Shown: one piece after another, positions 17,491 through 26,314 of the stretch
Layout of the letters: every line of letters starts with the position of its first letter
How positions within the stretch are numbered: position 1 is the first letter of the stretch
Assembly: GCF_030770395.1 (NCBI RefSeq)
Contig: NZ_CP132480.1
Span: 2,883,387 to 2,947,386 of the forward strand
Direction: 5' to 3'
DNA from: Telluria beijingensis
GTDB taxonomy: Bacteria > Pseudomonadota > Gammaproteobacteria > Burkholderiales > Burkholderiaceae_D
Length of the DNA: 64,000 bases
Notes under the pieces: generated by a model
What the model saw: the letters and a program-made list of their open reading frames with translations, nothing else
Database searches by the model: none
What the model was told of the DNA's origin: nothing
Made by a program: the position numbers and the translations under genes

Positions 17491-18162
17491 ATGAAAACCG
17501 TCGATCGCTCCCCTGCCGAGGCCCGCCGCGCGGACCGCTCCGCCTTCTGCACCACCCGCGAGGCCGCCGATCGGATCGGGGTATCGCACCGCACGGTGCA
17601 GATGTGGGTCGAGAACGGCAGCCTGCAGGCCTGGAAGACGGCTGGCGGGCACCGCCGCATCGCCGTCGAATCGGTCGAGCGCCTGCTCGACGGACGCCGC
17701 ACGGCACTGGCGGGTACGCCCGCCGCGCCACGGACGGCGCGCCCGATCGTTCCCGCCGCGGCGCCGTCCGTGCCCCCGTCGGCTTGCGCGCGCAGCGTCC
17801 TGATCGTCGACGACGATCCCTCCCTGCTGCGCCTGTACGAACTGGAGATTGCGAGCTGGGGCCTGGACCTGGCGGTGCGCAAGGCCGGCAACGGCATCGA
17901 GGCGCTGCTGCGCATCGGCGAAGCGCGGCCCGACATCCTGGTGAGCGACCTGCACATGCCGGGCCTGGACGGCTTCGGCATGATCCGTACGCTGCGCGGC
18001 AACCCGGCCACCGCCAGCCTGCCGCTGGTGGTGGTGAGCGGCATGGACAAGCCGACCGTGCTGGCGCTCGGCCTGCCCGAGGATGTCCCGCTGCTGACCA
18101 AGCCGGCGCCGCTTGCCGCCCTGCGCGCCGCGGTTACCGCGCGCCTGGCGGCCGCCTCCTGA
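17491..18162 (+). CDS. HTH-receiver regulator, cassette 2
   Basis: The 224-residue protein is the same type as the product at 15083: an N-terminal MerR/excisionase-like HTH (TREAADRIGVSHRTVQMWVE; AWKTAGGHRR), a linker, and a receiver with VDDDPSLLRLYELEI, phospho-acceptor D153 (LVSDLHMPGLDGF) and LTKPAP. The ATG at 17491 is preferred because a strong promoter ends just before it; a TTG 14 codons earlier is the only in-frame alternative. It is followed after 33 bases by its paired kinase gene. Cassettes 1 and 2 are best explained by tandem duplication and divergence. Confidence 0.88.
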   Translation: MKTVDRSPAEARRADRSAFCTTREAADRIGVSHRTVQMWVENGSLQAWKTAGGHRRIAVESVERLLDGRRTALAGTPAAPRTARPIVPAAAPSVPPSACARSVLIVDDDPSLLRLYELEIASWGLDLAVRKAGNGIEALLRIGEARPDILVSDLHMPGLDGFGMIRTLRGNPATASLPLVVVSGMDKPTVLALGLPEDVPLLTKPAPLAALRAAVTARLAAAS

Positions 18163-18195
18163 TCCGACACCCGATCCGACTTCTCCACCGACCCG

Positions 18196-19776
18196 ATGAT
18201 CATGACCGAGACGCTCCACGCCCCCGCCCCCCTGCCCGCCAACGAGGCGCGCCGCCTGCAGGTGCTGATCGACCTGGACCTGCTGGACTCCCCGCCCGAC
18301 GAGCGCTTCGACCGCATCACGCGGCTGGCCGCGCGCCTGTTCGACGTGCCGACCGCGCTGGTCAGCCTGGTCGACGCCGACCGTCAGTGGTTCAAATCGC
18401 GCGTCGGCATGGCGCTGGACCAGACTCCGCGCTCGGCTTCGTTCTGCGCCCACGCCATCCTGCAGGACGACGTGATGGTGGTGGCCGACGCCTGTCAGGA
18501 CCCGCGCTTCGCGCACAGCCCGCTGGTCCAGGGCTCGGACGGCATCCGCTTCTACGCCGGCTCGCCGATCGAGGCCGGCGACGGCCAGCGCATCGGCACC
18601 CTGTGCATCATCGACAAGGTGCCGCGCGAATTCGGCGCCGATGAGCGCACCCTGCTGCGCGACCTGGCAGGCATCGTCGCCAACGAAGTCGCGGCCCTCG
18701 AACTGAAGGCGGCGGCCGAGCGCGAACGGCGCGCCGCGCAGGCGCTCAAGGCCCTGCTTGAACACCTGCCGGACGGCGTGCTGCTGTTCGACCACGACGG
18801 CAAGGTCGCTTCCTGCAACCCGGCCGCCGAGCGCATGTTCGGCGCGCCCTGCCAGGCGCTGGCCGGCCGGCCGGCGGAAGCCCTGCTCGGCATGCGGCCG
18901 GCGCCGGTGACGCGCCACGAAGGCAATGCGCGGCGCGCCGATGGCGGCAGCTTCGCGGCCGAGGTCTCGATCGCCGAGATGACGCTCGACGGCCAGGTCC
19001 AGCTGGTGGCCACGGTGCGCGACGTCGCCTGGCATCGCGTCGAGCAGGAACGGGTGCGCGCCGCCAACCAGCGCCGCCACGATTACTTCCGCACAGCCAG
19101 CCATGAGCTGCGCACGCCGATGGCCAGCATCCTGGGCTTTTCGGAACTGCTGCTCAAGCGCGAATTCGACGCCGCCACCGGGCGCGAGCTGATCGATATC
19201 ATTCATCGCCAGGCCACGCGCCTGATCGGGCTGGTCAACCAGATGCTCGACCTGGCGCGCATCGACTCCGGCGGCTCGGCCCAGATGCACCCGGCGCCGC
19301 TCGACCTGGCCGAGCTGGCGGCCAGGGTCAGGGACGCAATCGACGACCCGGCCCAGGCCGGCCGCATCGTGCTGAAGCCGGCCGTCGGCCCTGCCCCGGT
19401 GCTGGCCGATCCGCTGCGCGCGCAACAGGCGCTGGCCAATATCGTGGCCAATGCGCTGGCCTATTCCGCCCCCGGCAGCCCGGTCACGCTCGACATCGCG
19501 GCCGCCGAACGCGGCGGCCGGCCAGGCGCCGCCGTGACGGTCGGCGACCGCGGGGTTGGCATGACCCCGGAACAGCGGCGCCAGGTGTACGACGCGTTCT
19601 GGCGCGCCGGCGCCCTGCCCGACGTGCCGGGCAACGGCCTGGGCATGACCATCGTGCGCGAGATCGTGGCGGTCCATTGCGGCGAGATCGAGATCGTCTC
19701 GCAGCCGGGAGATGGCACCCAGGTGACGCTGTGGCTGCCGCAAGACAGCCCGGCAGCCGCCGAGGAGTGCCGGTGA
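18196..19776 (+). CDS. GAF-PAS sensor histidine kinase, cassette 2
   Basis: The 526-residue product parallels the kinase at 15759 domain for domain: GAF (about 15-165: LLDSPPDERFDRIT; DRQWFKSRVG), PAS (about 180-285: HLPDGVLLFDHDGKVASCNP), HisKA with H303 in SHELRTPMASILGFSELLL, and HATPase (ANIVANALAYS; GDRGVGM; GNGLGM). It is predicted to be cytoplasmic. The start could also be the second Met (18202). Its TGA overlaps the GTG of the next small receiver gene by 4 bases, so the two are translationally coupled. This cassette has gained an extra phosphorylation partner that cassette 1 lacks. Confidence 0.92.
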   Translation: MIMTETLHAPAPLPANEARRLQVLIDLDLLDSPPDERFDRITRLAARLFDVPTALVSLVDADRQWFKSRVGMALDQTPRSASFCAHAILQDDVMVVADACQDPRFAHSPLVQGSDGIRFYAGSPIEAGDGQRIGTLCIIDKVPREFGADERTLLRDLAGIVANEVAALELKAAAERERRAAQALKALLEHLPDGVLLFDHDGKVASCNPAAERMFGAPCQALAGRPAEALLGMRPAPVTRHEGNARRADGGSFAAEVSIAEMTLDGQVQLVATVRDVAWHRVEQERVRAANQRRHDYFRTASHELRTPMASILGFSELLLKREFDAATGRELIDIIHRQATRLIGLVNQMLDLARIDSGGSAQMHPAPLDLAELAARVRDAIDDPAQAGRIVLKPAVGPAPVLADPLRAQQALANIVANALAYSAPGSPVTLDIAAAERGGRPGAAVTVGDRGVGMTPEQRRQVYDAFWRAGALPDVPGNGLGMTIVREIVAVHCGEIEIVSQPGDGTQVTLWLPQDSPAAAEECR

Positions 19777-20141
19777 CGCGCCATATCCTGGTGGTCGACG
19801 ACCAGCCCGACCTGCGCCTGCTGATCCGGCTCACCCTGCGCGCGCTGGGCGAGGTGGCGCAGGCCGCCAGCGCCGAGGCCGCGCTGGCGCAGCTGGCCAC
19901 TGGCAAGCCCGACCTGCTGATCCTGGACGTGTGGCTGGGTGAAGGCATCAGCGGGCTGGAACTTTGCCGCAAGCTGAAGGACGATCCGGCCATGGCCGGG
20001 ATGAAGATCATGCTGCTGTCGGCCTGCGGCCAGCAGAGCGACATCGCCACCGGCCTGGCGGCCGGGGCCGACCACTACATGGTCAAGCCGTTCAGCCCGG
20101 AGGCCTTGATGGAGGCCGCGGCTGGCCTGCTGGAGAGCTGA
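19773..20141 (+). CDS. Stand-alone response regulator receiver protein
   Basis: The GTG at 19773 is chosen because it is preceded by GAGGAG and overlaps the kinase stop by 4 bases; an upstream ATG in this frame lies inside the kinase gene. The 122-residue product is a receiver domain only: acidic pocket VVDDQPDLR, phospho-acceptor D52 (LLILDVWLGEGISG) and the conserved Lys in MVKPFSPE. With no output domain it should act like CheY or Spo0F, by protein contact or as a phosphorelay intermediate for the cassette 2 kinase. Confidence 0.9.
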   Translation: MTRHILVVDDQPDLRLLIRLTLRALGEVAQAASAEAALAQLATGKPDLLILDVWLGEGISGLELCRKLKDDPAMAGMKIMLLSACGQQSDIATGLAAGADHYMVKPFSPEALMEAAAGLLES

Positions 20142-20190
20142 GCCCGGCCTTGCGGTATGATCGTCGCTCCACCTGTCACGGAGACGACCC

Positions 20191-20553
20191 ATGGGCACGC
20201 AAGGCAACCACCATCAGATCGACAATATCGAATTCAATGTCGCCGACATCGCGCGCAGCAAGGCCTTCTATGGCCAGGTGTTCGGCTGGACCTTCGTCGA
20301 CTACGGCCCCGGCTACACCGAATTCCGCGACGGTCGGCTCGCCGGCGGCTTCACCACCGACGGCCCGGTGCGCGCCGGCGGCCCGCTGGTGATCCTGTAC
20401 TCAAGCGACCTCGAAGCGACCCTGGGCAAGGTGACCGCCGCCGGCGCCGTCATCAGCAAGGACACCTTCGAATTCCCGGGCGGGCGCCGCTTCCATTTCA
20501 TCGATCCCGACGGCTACGAGCTGGCGGTGTGGACGGCCGTTACCGACGCTTGA
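20191..20553 (+). CDS. VOC-family (glyoxalase/bleomycin-resistance fold) protein
   Basis: The 120-residue protein has the two-module VOC fold. It opens with IDNIEFNVADIARSKAFYGQ, typical of small VOC proteins, and closes with GRRFHFIDPDGYELAVW, where His and Glu are usual metal ligands. GGAGA precedes the ATG. The family includes glyoxalase I, dioxygenases and antibiotic-binding proteins; this single-domain member cannot be assigned a substrate. It ends 7 bases from the end of the convergent kinase gene. Confidence 0.8.
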   Translation: MGTQGNHHQIDNIEFNVADIARSKAFYGQVFGWTFVDYGPGYTEFRDGRLAGGFTTDGPVRAGGPLVILYSSDLEATLGKVTAAGAVISKDTFEFPGGRRFHFIDPDGYELAVWTAVTDA

Positions 20554-20559
20554 ACGGCG

Positions 20560-22869
20560 TCAGGCCGCCGCCACGCGGCCGCTTCCGGCCAGCGGCAGAT
20601 CGACATGGAAGCAGGTGCCGCCCCCCGCGCGGTCTTCGAACCACAGTTCCCCGCCGTGCTCGACCAGGATCTGGCGGCTGATCGCCAGGCCCAGTCCCGA
20701 GCTGGTCTTGCGGTCCGCGCCGGAATTCGCCTGGGCGAAGCGCTGGAAGATGCGGGCGCGGAAGGCGGCCGGAATCCCCGGGCCGCGGTCGGCGACCGTG
20801 ATCCGCAGGCCGCGTCCCGCCTGCGCCAGGGTCACGTCGATCGCGCTCTCCGGCGGCGCGAACTTGAGGGCGTTCGACAGCAGGTTCAGCAGGACCTGGG
20901 TGATGCGGTCGCGGTCGACCTCGGCCCGTGCCGCGGCCGCCCCCGCGACGCAGTCGCTACACAAGTCGACGCGGGCATCGTGGGCCTGGACCCGCATCGC
21001 GCCCAGCGCGTCGTCCACGATCGGCGCCAGGGGCTGGGGCTTGGGATGGGCGGTCAGGCGTCCCGATTCGATCTTTTCCACGTCCAGCATATCGCTTACC
21101 AGGCGCACCAGGCGTTCGCAGTGGCGGTGCGCGATCTCGACCAGTTCCTCCACCTCGCCATCGATCGGCCCGGCCGCGCCGCTCTTGAGCAGCGACAGCG
21201 ACGCGCGCATCGAGGTCAGCGGAGTGCGCAGTTCATGCGAAACGGTGGCCACCAGCTCGTTCTTCATCTGGTCCACGCGCTTTCTCAGCGAGATATCGTG
21301 CAGGAAGATGCTGAAGAAGCTGCGCTCGCCGATGCCCGCGATCCCGGCCGTCATCTCGATCGCGAACTCCTCTCCCTGGCGCGTGCGCACGATGCGTTCC
21401 ACGCGCCGGTTCAGGGCATTGGTATGGCCGGTGGTGCGGAACTCGACGACCGCGCGCCGCAGCGAGTCGTGGTAGCGCTGCGGCAGCACCAGGTCGGCCA
21501 GCGGCCGCCCGATCGCCTCGTGGCGGCGCCAGCCGAACATGCGCTCGGCCTGGGTGTTCCAGTCGGTGACCATGCCGTCCAGGTCCATGCCGATGAAGGC
21601 GTCGTGGGCGGTCTCGATGATGGTGTTGATGTGCTGGGCGTTCTGCTGGACGATGGCCAGTGCGCTGGCCAGTTCCTGGGTGCGGTCCGCCACCCGCTGT
21701 TCCAGCGTGCGGTTCAGTTCTTCCAGCTCGCGCCGGCGCCGCACCAGGTCGGCCAGCAGGGTGTTGAGGGCGCTGGACAGGCTGCGCACCTCGTCGTATG
21801 ACCGCTCGTCCGGCACCAGCGGCGCGGCCGCACCGTGCCGGATGCGGTCGGCGTGGGCCTGCAGGCTCTTGATCGGATGGGTGATCCAGTTGGCCACCAG
21901 TGCGCCGGCGATCGAGAACAGCACCGCCAGGCCGACGCCGGTCCATAGCGCGTACTGGCCCAGCCGCTGCACCGGCGCATAGGCATTGCCCGCTTCCTGG
22001 CGCAGCAGCACGGTCCAGCCCAGGCCGGGATAGTCGGCGTGGCCGCGGGTCTGGCTATAGCCCACCAGGTAGTCGCGGCCATCGGCCCAGCGCTCCAGCA
22101 CATAGCCGACCCCGCGCTTGCCGTGCGCCGCGCGCAGGCTGGCGGTATCGATGGTGGTGCCCTGCAGTTCGGGCGGCCCGAGCAGCACCAGGCCCTGGGT
22201 ATCGACGATCAGGGCGTCCACCCGGCGCCCTTCCTGGATCGGCTCGATCACCGAGCGCTCGACGTCCTGCGCCCACTGCCACGACAGGTGGGCGCCCAGC
22301 ACCGCGCGCGGACGCCCGTCCGGCGCCCCGATCGGGAAGGCGACGTCGACGAAGCGCTGCGGTTCGCCATCCACCCGCGGCAGCAGCTTGGCCAGCAGCA
22401 GCGCCTCGTGCACGTCGCCGATATGGGTGCCGGCCAGGGCGTTCCTGAACCACGGCCGCGCGCCGACGTTGGCGCCTTCGAGCAGGCCGCGCGCCGCCAC
22501 CCGCACCTTGCCATCCACGGTGGCGATGCCCAGCCAGCTGTAGTAGCCGTAGCTGCGATGGGCGTCGTCGAGCATGCGGCGCTGCGATTCGAGCGTCGAG
22601 TGCGGCCCCAGATCGGCGATGCGGCGCGCCAGCAGGTTGATCTCGCGGTAGCGCTCGTACATGCCGCGGTCGAGCTTGTCGGCGGCCTGCTGGGCCAGTT
22701 CGCCCAGGCCGAAGCCGATGCTTTCGCGCACGTGGTCGCGCGCCTGGTTCTGCACCAGGGCGACCAGGATGATCGTGAGGACGCCGCACAGGATCGAGGT
22801 GGCGAGCGCCATGTAACCGGCCAGGCCTCGGGGAAGCAGGATGCGGGGAATATTCCGAACAGTTGGCAT
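20560..22869 (-). CDS. Membrane-bound sensor histidine kinase with large periplasmic sensor, HAMP and PAS
   Basis: I use the ATG at 22869 (769 residues); a TTG five codons upstream is possible, and neither has a clear ribosome site. Order: TM1 (about 18-40, YMALATSILCGVLTIILVAL); a roughly 255-residue periplasmic region reading like a double-Cache domain (YYSWLGIATVDGKVRVAARG; WFRNALAGTHIGDVHEA; DALIVDTQGLVLLGP); TM2 near 310-330; a HAMP linker; a coiled coil; a PAS domain (HDAFIGMDLDGMVTDWNTQA). HisKA has H545 (VSHELRTPLTSMRASLSLL), then HATPase (LLNLLSNALKFAP; DRGPGIP; SSGLGLAIS). No partner regulator is adjacent; the small receiver at 19773 is the nearest candidate. Confidence 0.9.
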   Translation of the reverse strand: MPTVRNIPRILLPRGLAGYMALATSILCGVLTIILVALVQNQARDHVRESIGFGLGELAQQAADKLDRGMYERYREINLLARRIADLGPHSTLESQRRMLDDAHRSYGYYSWLGIATVDGKVRVAARGLLEGANVGARPWFRNALAGTHIGDVHEALLLAKLLPRVDGEPQRFVDVAFPIGAPDGRPRAVLGAHLSWQWAQDVERSVIEPIQEGRRVDALIVDTQGLVLLGPPELQGTTIDTASLRAAHGKRGVGYVLERWADGRDYLVGYSQTRGHADYPGLGWTVLLRQEAGNAYAPVQRLGQYALWTGVGLAVLFSIAGALVANWITHPIKSLQAHADRIRHGAAAPLVPDERSYDEVRSLSSALNTLLADLVRRRRELEELNRTLEQRVADRTQELASALAIVQQNAQHINTIIETAHDAFIGMDLDGMVTDWNTQAERMFGWRRHEAIGRPLADLVLPQRYHDSLRRAVVEFRTTGHTNALNRRVERIVRTRQGEEFAIEMTAGIAGIGERSFFSIFLHDISLRKRVDQMKNELVATVSHELRTPLTSMRASLSLLKSGAAGPIDGEVEELVEIAHRHCERLVRLVSDMLDVEKIESGRLTAHPKPQPLAPIVDDALGAMRVQAHDARVDLCSDCVAGAAAARAEVDRDRITQVLLNLLSNALKFAPPESAIDVTLAQAGRGLRITVADRGPGIPAAFRARIFQRFAQANSGADRKTSSGLGLAISRQILVEHGGELWFEDRAGGGTCFHVDLPLAGSGRVAAA

Positions 22870-23134
22870 GCGGTTCGACAGCAATTTGTATGGAATCTGT
22901 AACTGTCCGATTTTACGTGAATAGTTGCCCTACGAGAACGCGAAAATACTACTGTTCAATAACTATCGTGGCCTGTCGGCCACACTGGCGCCCCCCGGTT
23001 TTCATTCTGGCTAGCAAATAAATACAAGGCGCGCAAGCGACTCTGGTTTATACTGCAACCGCTTTTCGTCGCTATCCGCTGGCGACCGTTTTTTACCCCT
23101 TGCCCGACCACTTACCTTCAGACTGATCCGAACC

Positions 23135-23455
23135 GTGCGCCGCCCCTTGTCCCTGCTGCTGATGCTGTTCCTGCTGCTCACGCAGCAGGCGACGCTGTCG
23201 CACGCGGTCGGCCACCTGGCGCCGGCGGCGATCGCCGCTGCGGCGCAAGAGGCAAGCGGCGGCGACACCGAGTTCGCGGATCACGACTGCGAGCTGTGCG
23301 TCGCGGCGGCCCAGTTCGCGGCAGCCCTGCCGGCATCGGTCCACGGCCTGGCGCCGGCCACCGCTCCTGCAAGCGTTCCGGCCCTTGGCGCCACGCACAC
23401 CTTCCAGGCGGCGCCCGCGCTCGCCTTCCACTCGCGCGCTCCCCCACGCGCCTGA
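23135..23455 (+). CDS. Small exported protein with CELC motif, DUF2946-like
   Basis: The frame begins with a GTG at 23135 and encodes 106 residues. Residues 1-24 form a signal peptide (LLLMLFLLLTQQATLSHA). The mature part contains HDCELCVAAAQFAAALP, a His/Cys pattern of the kind found in small DUF2946-type proteins that often precede metal-related TonB receptors. It lies 280 bases upstream of the ZnuD-like receptor. A role in periplasmic metal handling is plausible but inferred. No clear ribosome site is visible. Confidence 0.6.
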   Translation: MRRPLSLLLMLFLLLTQQATLSHAVGHLAPAAIAAAAQEASGGDTEFADHDCELCVAAAQFAAALPASVHGLAPATAPASVPALGATHTFQAAPALAFHSRAPPRA

Positions 23456-23735
23456 TCCGTCGCTGCACCTGAAGTCCGCCTGGCGTCGCAACGACACGCC
23501 GGCGCGTCCTTTCACTCCGGCCTGACGTGCTGCCGGCGCAGCTGCGCCTGCCGTGCAATGCCGGCCATGCACCGGATATTCACATTATGACGAGCTGCAT
23601 CCGTCCGCACGCCGCAAGCGGCCGTGCGGGCCTGCGCGCGCCCATCTGATTCGCAACGCCGTTGCCTAACCCGCGGCGTGATTCACGTCCCCCTGACGGG
23701 TGGACGGGGCCGCCGCATGCCTTAAGGAAGTCACC

Positions 23736-26000
23736 ATGAAGAAGTCTCAACGCACATCCCTGCTGGGCGTCTGCCTCGGCCTCATGCCCGCCCTGTCGCT
23801 GGCCGCCGGGCCCGCGCCCAGCCCCGAGCCCGACAGCACCGTCGTCGTCACGGCCCGCCGCGACGAGGCCGCCCCGCTGGCGGCCACCCCGGTCCAGACG
23901 CTGGGGGGCCAGGAACTCGTCCGGCGCCGCATGGGCACGCTGGGCGAGACCCTGGCCGGCCTGCCGGGCGTCCACCTCGACAATTTCGGCGCCGGCGCCG
24001 CCCGGCCGGTGATCCGCGGCCAGACCCTGCCGCGCATCGAGGTGCTGAGCGATGGCGCGACACTGTTCGACGTGTCGTCGGTGTCGCCCGACCATGGCAT
24101 CGCCACCGATCCGCTGCTGCTCGACGCGATCGAAGTCGTGCGCGGGCCGGCCGCCGTGCGCTTCGGCGGCAACGCGACGGGCGGCGCGATCAATTTGATC
24201 GACAGCAAGGTGCCGAAACTGGTGCCGGAACGTGGGGTCACCGGCGCCACCGAAGTGCGCTACGGCAGCGGCGATCGGGAGAAGACGGTCGTCGGCCGCG
24301 TTACCGCAGGCAGCGGCAACTTCGCCCTGCATGCGGAAGGCGCCAGGCGCAATGCCGGCGAATACGACGTGCCGTCCGCCTTCGGCACTGACCGGCTGCG
24401 CGACTCCTTCGCCGACAGCGAGAGCTATAGCGTGGGCGGTTCGTGGATCACGAAGAAGGGATATATCGGAGCAGCCTATACGCGGGTGCGCAACGAATAC
24501 GGCCTTCCCGGACACAGCCATGCGAATGGCGTCTGCCACTTGCACGGCTATTTCAATCCGGTGCGGGTCGACCTGCATTGCGTGGGCCATGGCAATTACC
24601 AGAATCCCCTCGACAATCCCGACTCGGACACCGCCTGGATCAACCTGCGCAGCGACCGCGTGGACGTTCGCGCGGACCATGCCGATCCCCTGCCCGGCTT
24701 TTCCAGCGTCAAGTTCCGTGCTTCCCACACGGACTACCAGCACGACGAGATCGACGGCCCCATCCTGTACAGCCGATACACCAACAAAGTCAAGGATGGC
24801 CGGCTCGAGCTGACCCACAAGCCCTTGTTCGGGTTTACCGGCACCGTGGGGCTGCAATACACCGACGGCACCTTCGGCGGCCTGAACCTGATCGACCTGC
24901 ACGTGCCGTCAACCAATTTTTATGGGTTCGACGGGCATACGCATTACGTGACAGAAAACACCGGGCTGTTCCTCAGCGAGCGGCGTGCCTTCGGCGCCGT
25001 TGACGTCGAGCTCGCCGTGCGCAAGGACTGGCGCACGGTCAGCGTACCGATTCCGGGGCAGTTCTTCATCCGGGTGCCGGACGAATACATTCCCTCCTAT
25101 GAACAGTCTTACGGCCCCAACTGGCGGCAAGAGATCGAGGATGGGTCGCGCCAGGGGCACCTCGAGCGCAATCCCGACCGCAAGCATCGTCCCCTTTCCA
25201 CATCGGTCGGCGCCACCTGGAACCTCGGCAGCGGCTATTCGGCCGCCCTGTCCCTGGCGCGTACCGAGCGGGCGCCGAATATGCGCGAGCTGTTCGCATA
25301 CGGCAACAACCTCGCCACCAACAGCTATGAAATGGGGCTGCTGGCCGACTGGAGTTTCATCGATCCCATCGTCGAGGCGGCTGGCATCATCCGCGGGGAT
25401 GTCCTCGAGAAATCGAACGCGGTGAACCTGACTTTCCGCAAGGCCGGCGGCCCGTTCGAATTCGAGGTCGGCATATTCCACCAGGATGTCGACGACTATG
25501 TGTACACGCATGCGCTGGAAACCGAGACCCGCAATGGCGTGGCCCATCATTTCCTGCTCTACACCGCGGGAAAGGCGCGCTTCAACGGCATCGACGGCCA
25601 GGCCAGCTACCGCCTGACGCCGGCCTCGACGGTGACTGTGTTCGGCGACTATGTACACGCCGAACTCGCCGACGAGAAAGGCTATCTGCCGCGCATCCCG
25701 CCGGCGCGCCTCGGCGCCCGCTACCAGGGCGACTGGGGGCCGCTGTCGGCGGGGTTCGAGCTCTACCGCCAGTTCACGCAGGACCGGTTGGCGCCGCTCG
25801 AGACCCGCACCGATGGCTACACCATGCTCAACGCGACCCTGGCCTATCGCTTTCCCCACGGCGCCGCGCGCTGGACCGAGGTCTACCTCAGCGGCACCAA
25901 TCTGACGGACGAGCTGGCGTATAGCCATGCGTCCTTCGTGAAAGCCCGGTCGCCGCTGCGCGGACGCAATATCGTGTTCGGACTGCGTCATCAGTTCTGA
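23736..26000 (+). CDS. TonB-dependent outer-membrane receptor, ZnuD-like (zinc uptake candidate)
   Basis: AAGGAAG precedes the ATG at 23736, giving 754 residues with a signal peptide (LGLMPALSLAAG). A TonB-box-like stretch (STVVVTARR) and a plug domain (LAGLPGVHLDNFG; IEVVRGPAAVRFGGNATGGA) follow, then a 22-strand-type barrel ending GRNIVFGLRHQF with the C-terminal Phe. A His/Cys-rich loop around residues 259-290 (GHSHANGVCHLHGYF and DLHCVGHGNYQ) matches the zinc-binding loop of ZnuD-type receptors. The substrate is therefore probably Zn, or a related divalent metal; this is inference. No Zur box was recognised upstream. Confidence 0.85.
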   Translation: MKKSQRTSLLGVCLGLMPALSLAAGPAPSPEPDSTVVVTARRDEAAPLAATPVQTLGGQELVRRRMGTLGETLAGLPGVHLDNFGAGAARPVIRGQTLPRIEVLSDGATLFDVSSVSPDHGIATDPLLLDAIEVVRGPAAVRFGGNATGGAINLIDSKVPKLVPERGVTGATEVRYGSGDREKTVVGRVTAGSGNFALHAEGARRNAGEYDVPSAFGTDRLRDSFADSESYSVGGSWITKKGYIGAAYTRVRNEYGLPGHSHANGVCHLHGYFNPVRVDLHCVGHGNYQNPLDNPDSDTAWINLRSDRVDVRADHADPLPGFSSVKFRASHTDYQHDEIDGPILYSRYTNKVKDGRLELTHKPLFGFTGTVGLQYTDGTFGGLNLIDLHVPSTNFYGFDGHTHYVTENTGLFLSERRAFGAVDVELAVRKDWRTVSVPIPGQFFIRVPDEYIPSYEQSYGPNWRQEIEDGSRQGHLERNPDRKHRPLSTSVGATWNLGSGYSAALSLARTERAPNMRELFAYGNNLATNSYEMGLLADWSFIDPIVEAAGIIRGDVLEKSNAVNLTFRKAGGPFEFEVGIFHQDVDDYVYTHALETETRNGVAHHFLLYTAGKARFNGIDGQASYRLTPASTVTVFGDYVHAELADEKGYLPRIPPARLGARYQGDWGPLSAGFELYRQFTQDRLAPLETRTDGYTMLNATLAYRFPHGAARWTEVYLSGTNLTDELAYSHASFVKARSPLRGRNIVFGLRHQF

Positions 26001-26035
26001 CGGCCTTCGCGCGCGGCGAAGCCATGGGATCTTGA

Positions 26036-26084
26036 GGGGAGATACTCCCCCCTCCCGGACCAGGGGACGGCAATACTCCCCTGG
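26036..26084. repeat. Two adjacent inverted repeats with shared ATACTCCCC half
   Basis: GGGGAG/CTCCCC (26036-26041 and 26045-26050, 3-base loop) is followed by CCAGGGGA/TCCCCTGG (26060-26067 and 26077-26084, 9-base loop). Both right arms contain ATACTCCCC. No T-run follows either, so terminator function for the receptor gene is uncertain. Confidence 0.5.
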
Positions 26085-26107
26085 GCCATCCTGTGCAAAG
26101 GTGAATG

Positions 26108-26194
26108 CTATTGCTCATCCGTAGCCCACTGCGAAGGAGAAACCTATCGCTCATCCGTTGTGGGGAATCGCTTGATCGACTATCGCTCATCCTT
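26108..26194. repeat. Three 15-bp direct repeats at an exact 36-bp period
   Basis: CTATTGCTCATCCGT (26108), CTATCGCTCATCCGT (26144) and CTATCGCTCATCCTT (26180) start exactly 36 bases apart with unrelated 21-base spacers. They end about 120 bases before the RND operon start codon. The phasing suggests binding sites for one regulator rather than chance. Confidence 0.75.
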
Positions 26195-26314
26195 ATCGCG
26201 CTTGATGATATTAACTAAAATTAATAATTCGCACACCCCCGTTTAAGCCGGCGACGGGCATCATCGAAGGTAGGGAAAAATACGCTCTCAACCTTGTCAC
26301 CCGGATCCGCCACC

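Larger units (their letters stand above)
26001..26314. other. Regulatory intergenic region before the RND efflux operon
   Basis: This 314-base gap has no credible gene. Its left half holds two GC-rich inverted repeats and its middle holds three 36-bp-phased direct repeats (both listed separately). The 26195-26235 stretch is strongly AT-rich, with a TAAAAT (26216-26221) that could be a -10 element whose -35 would overlap the third repeat. Confidence 0.6.

Noticed and set aside
23456..23735. Metal-responsive riboswitch or Zur operator before the ZnuD-like gene
   Set aside because: I looked for a Zur-type palindrome and for strong hairpins and saw nothing convincing.
26108..26194. CRISPR array
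   Set aside because: The 36-bp period is suggestive, but the repeats are only 15 bp, not palindromic, number three, and no cas genes are nearby. Operator-type repeats fit better.
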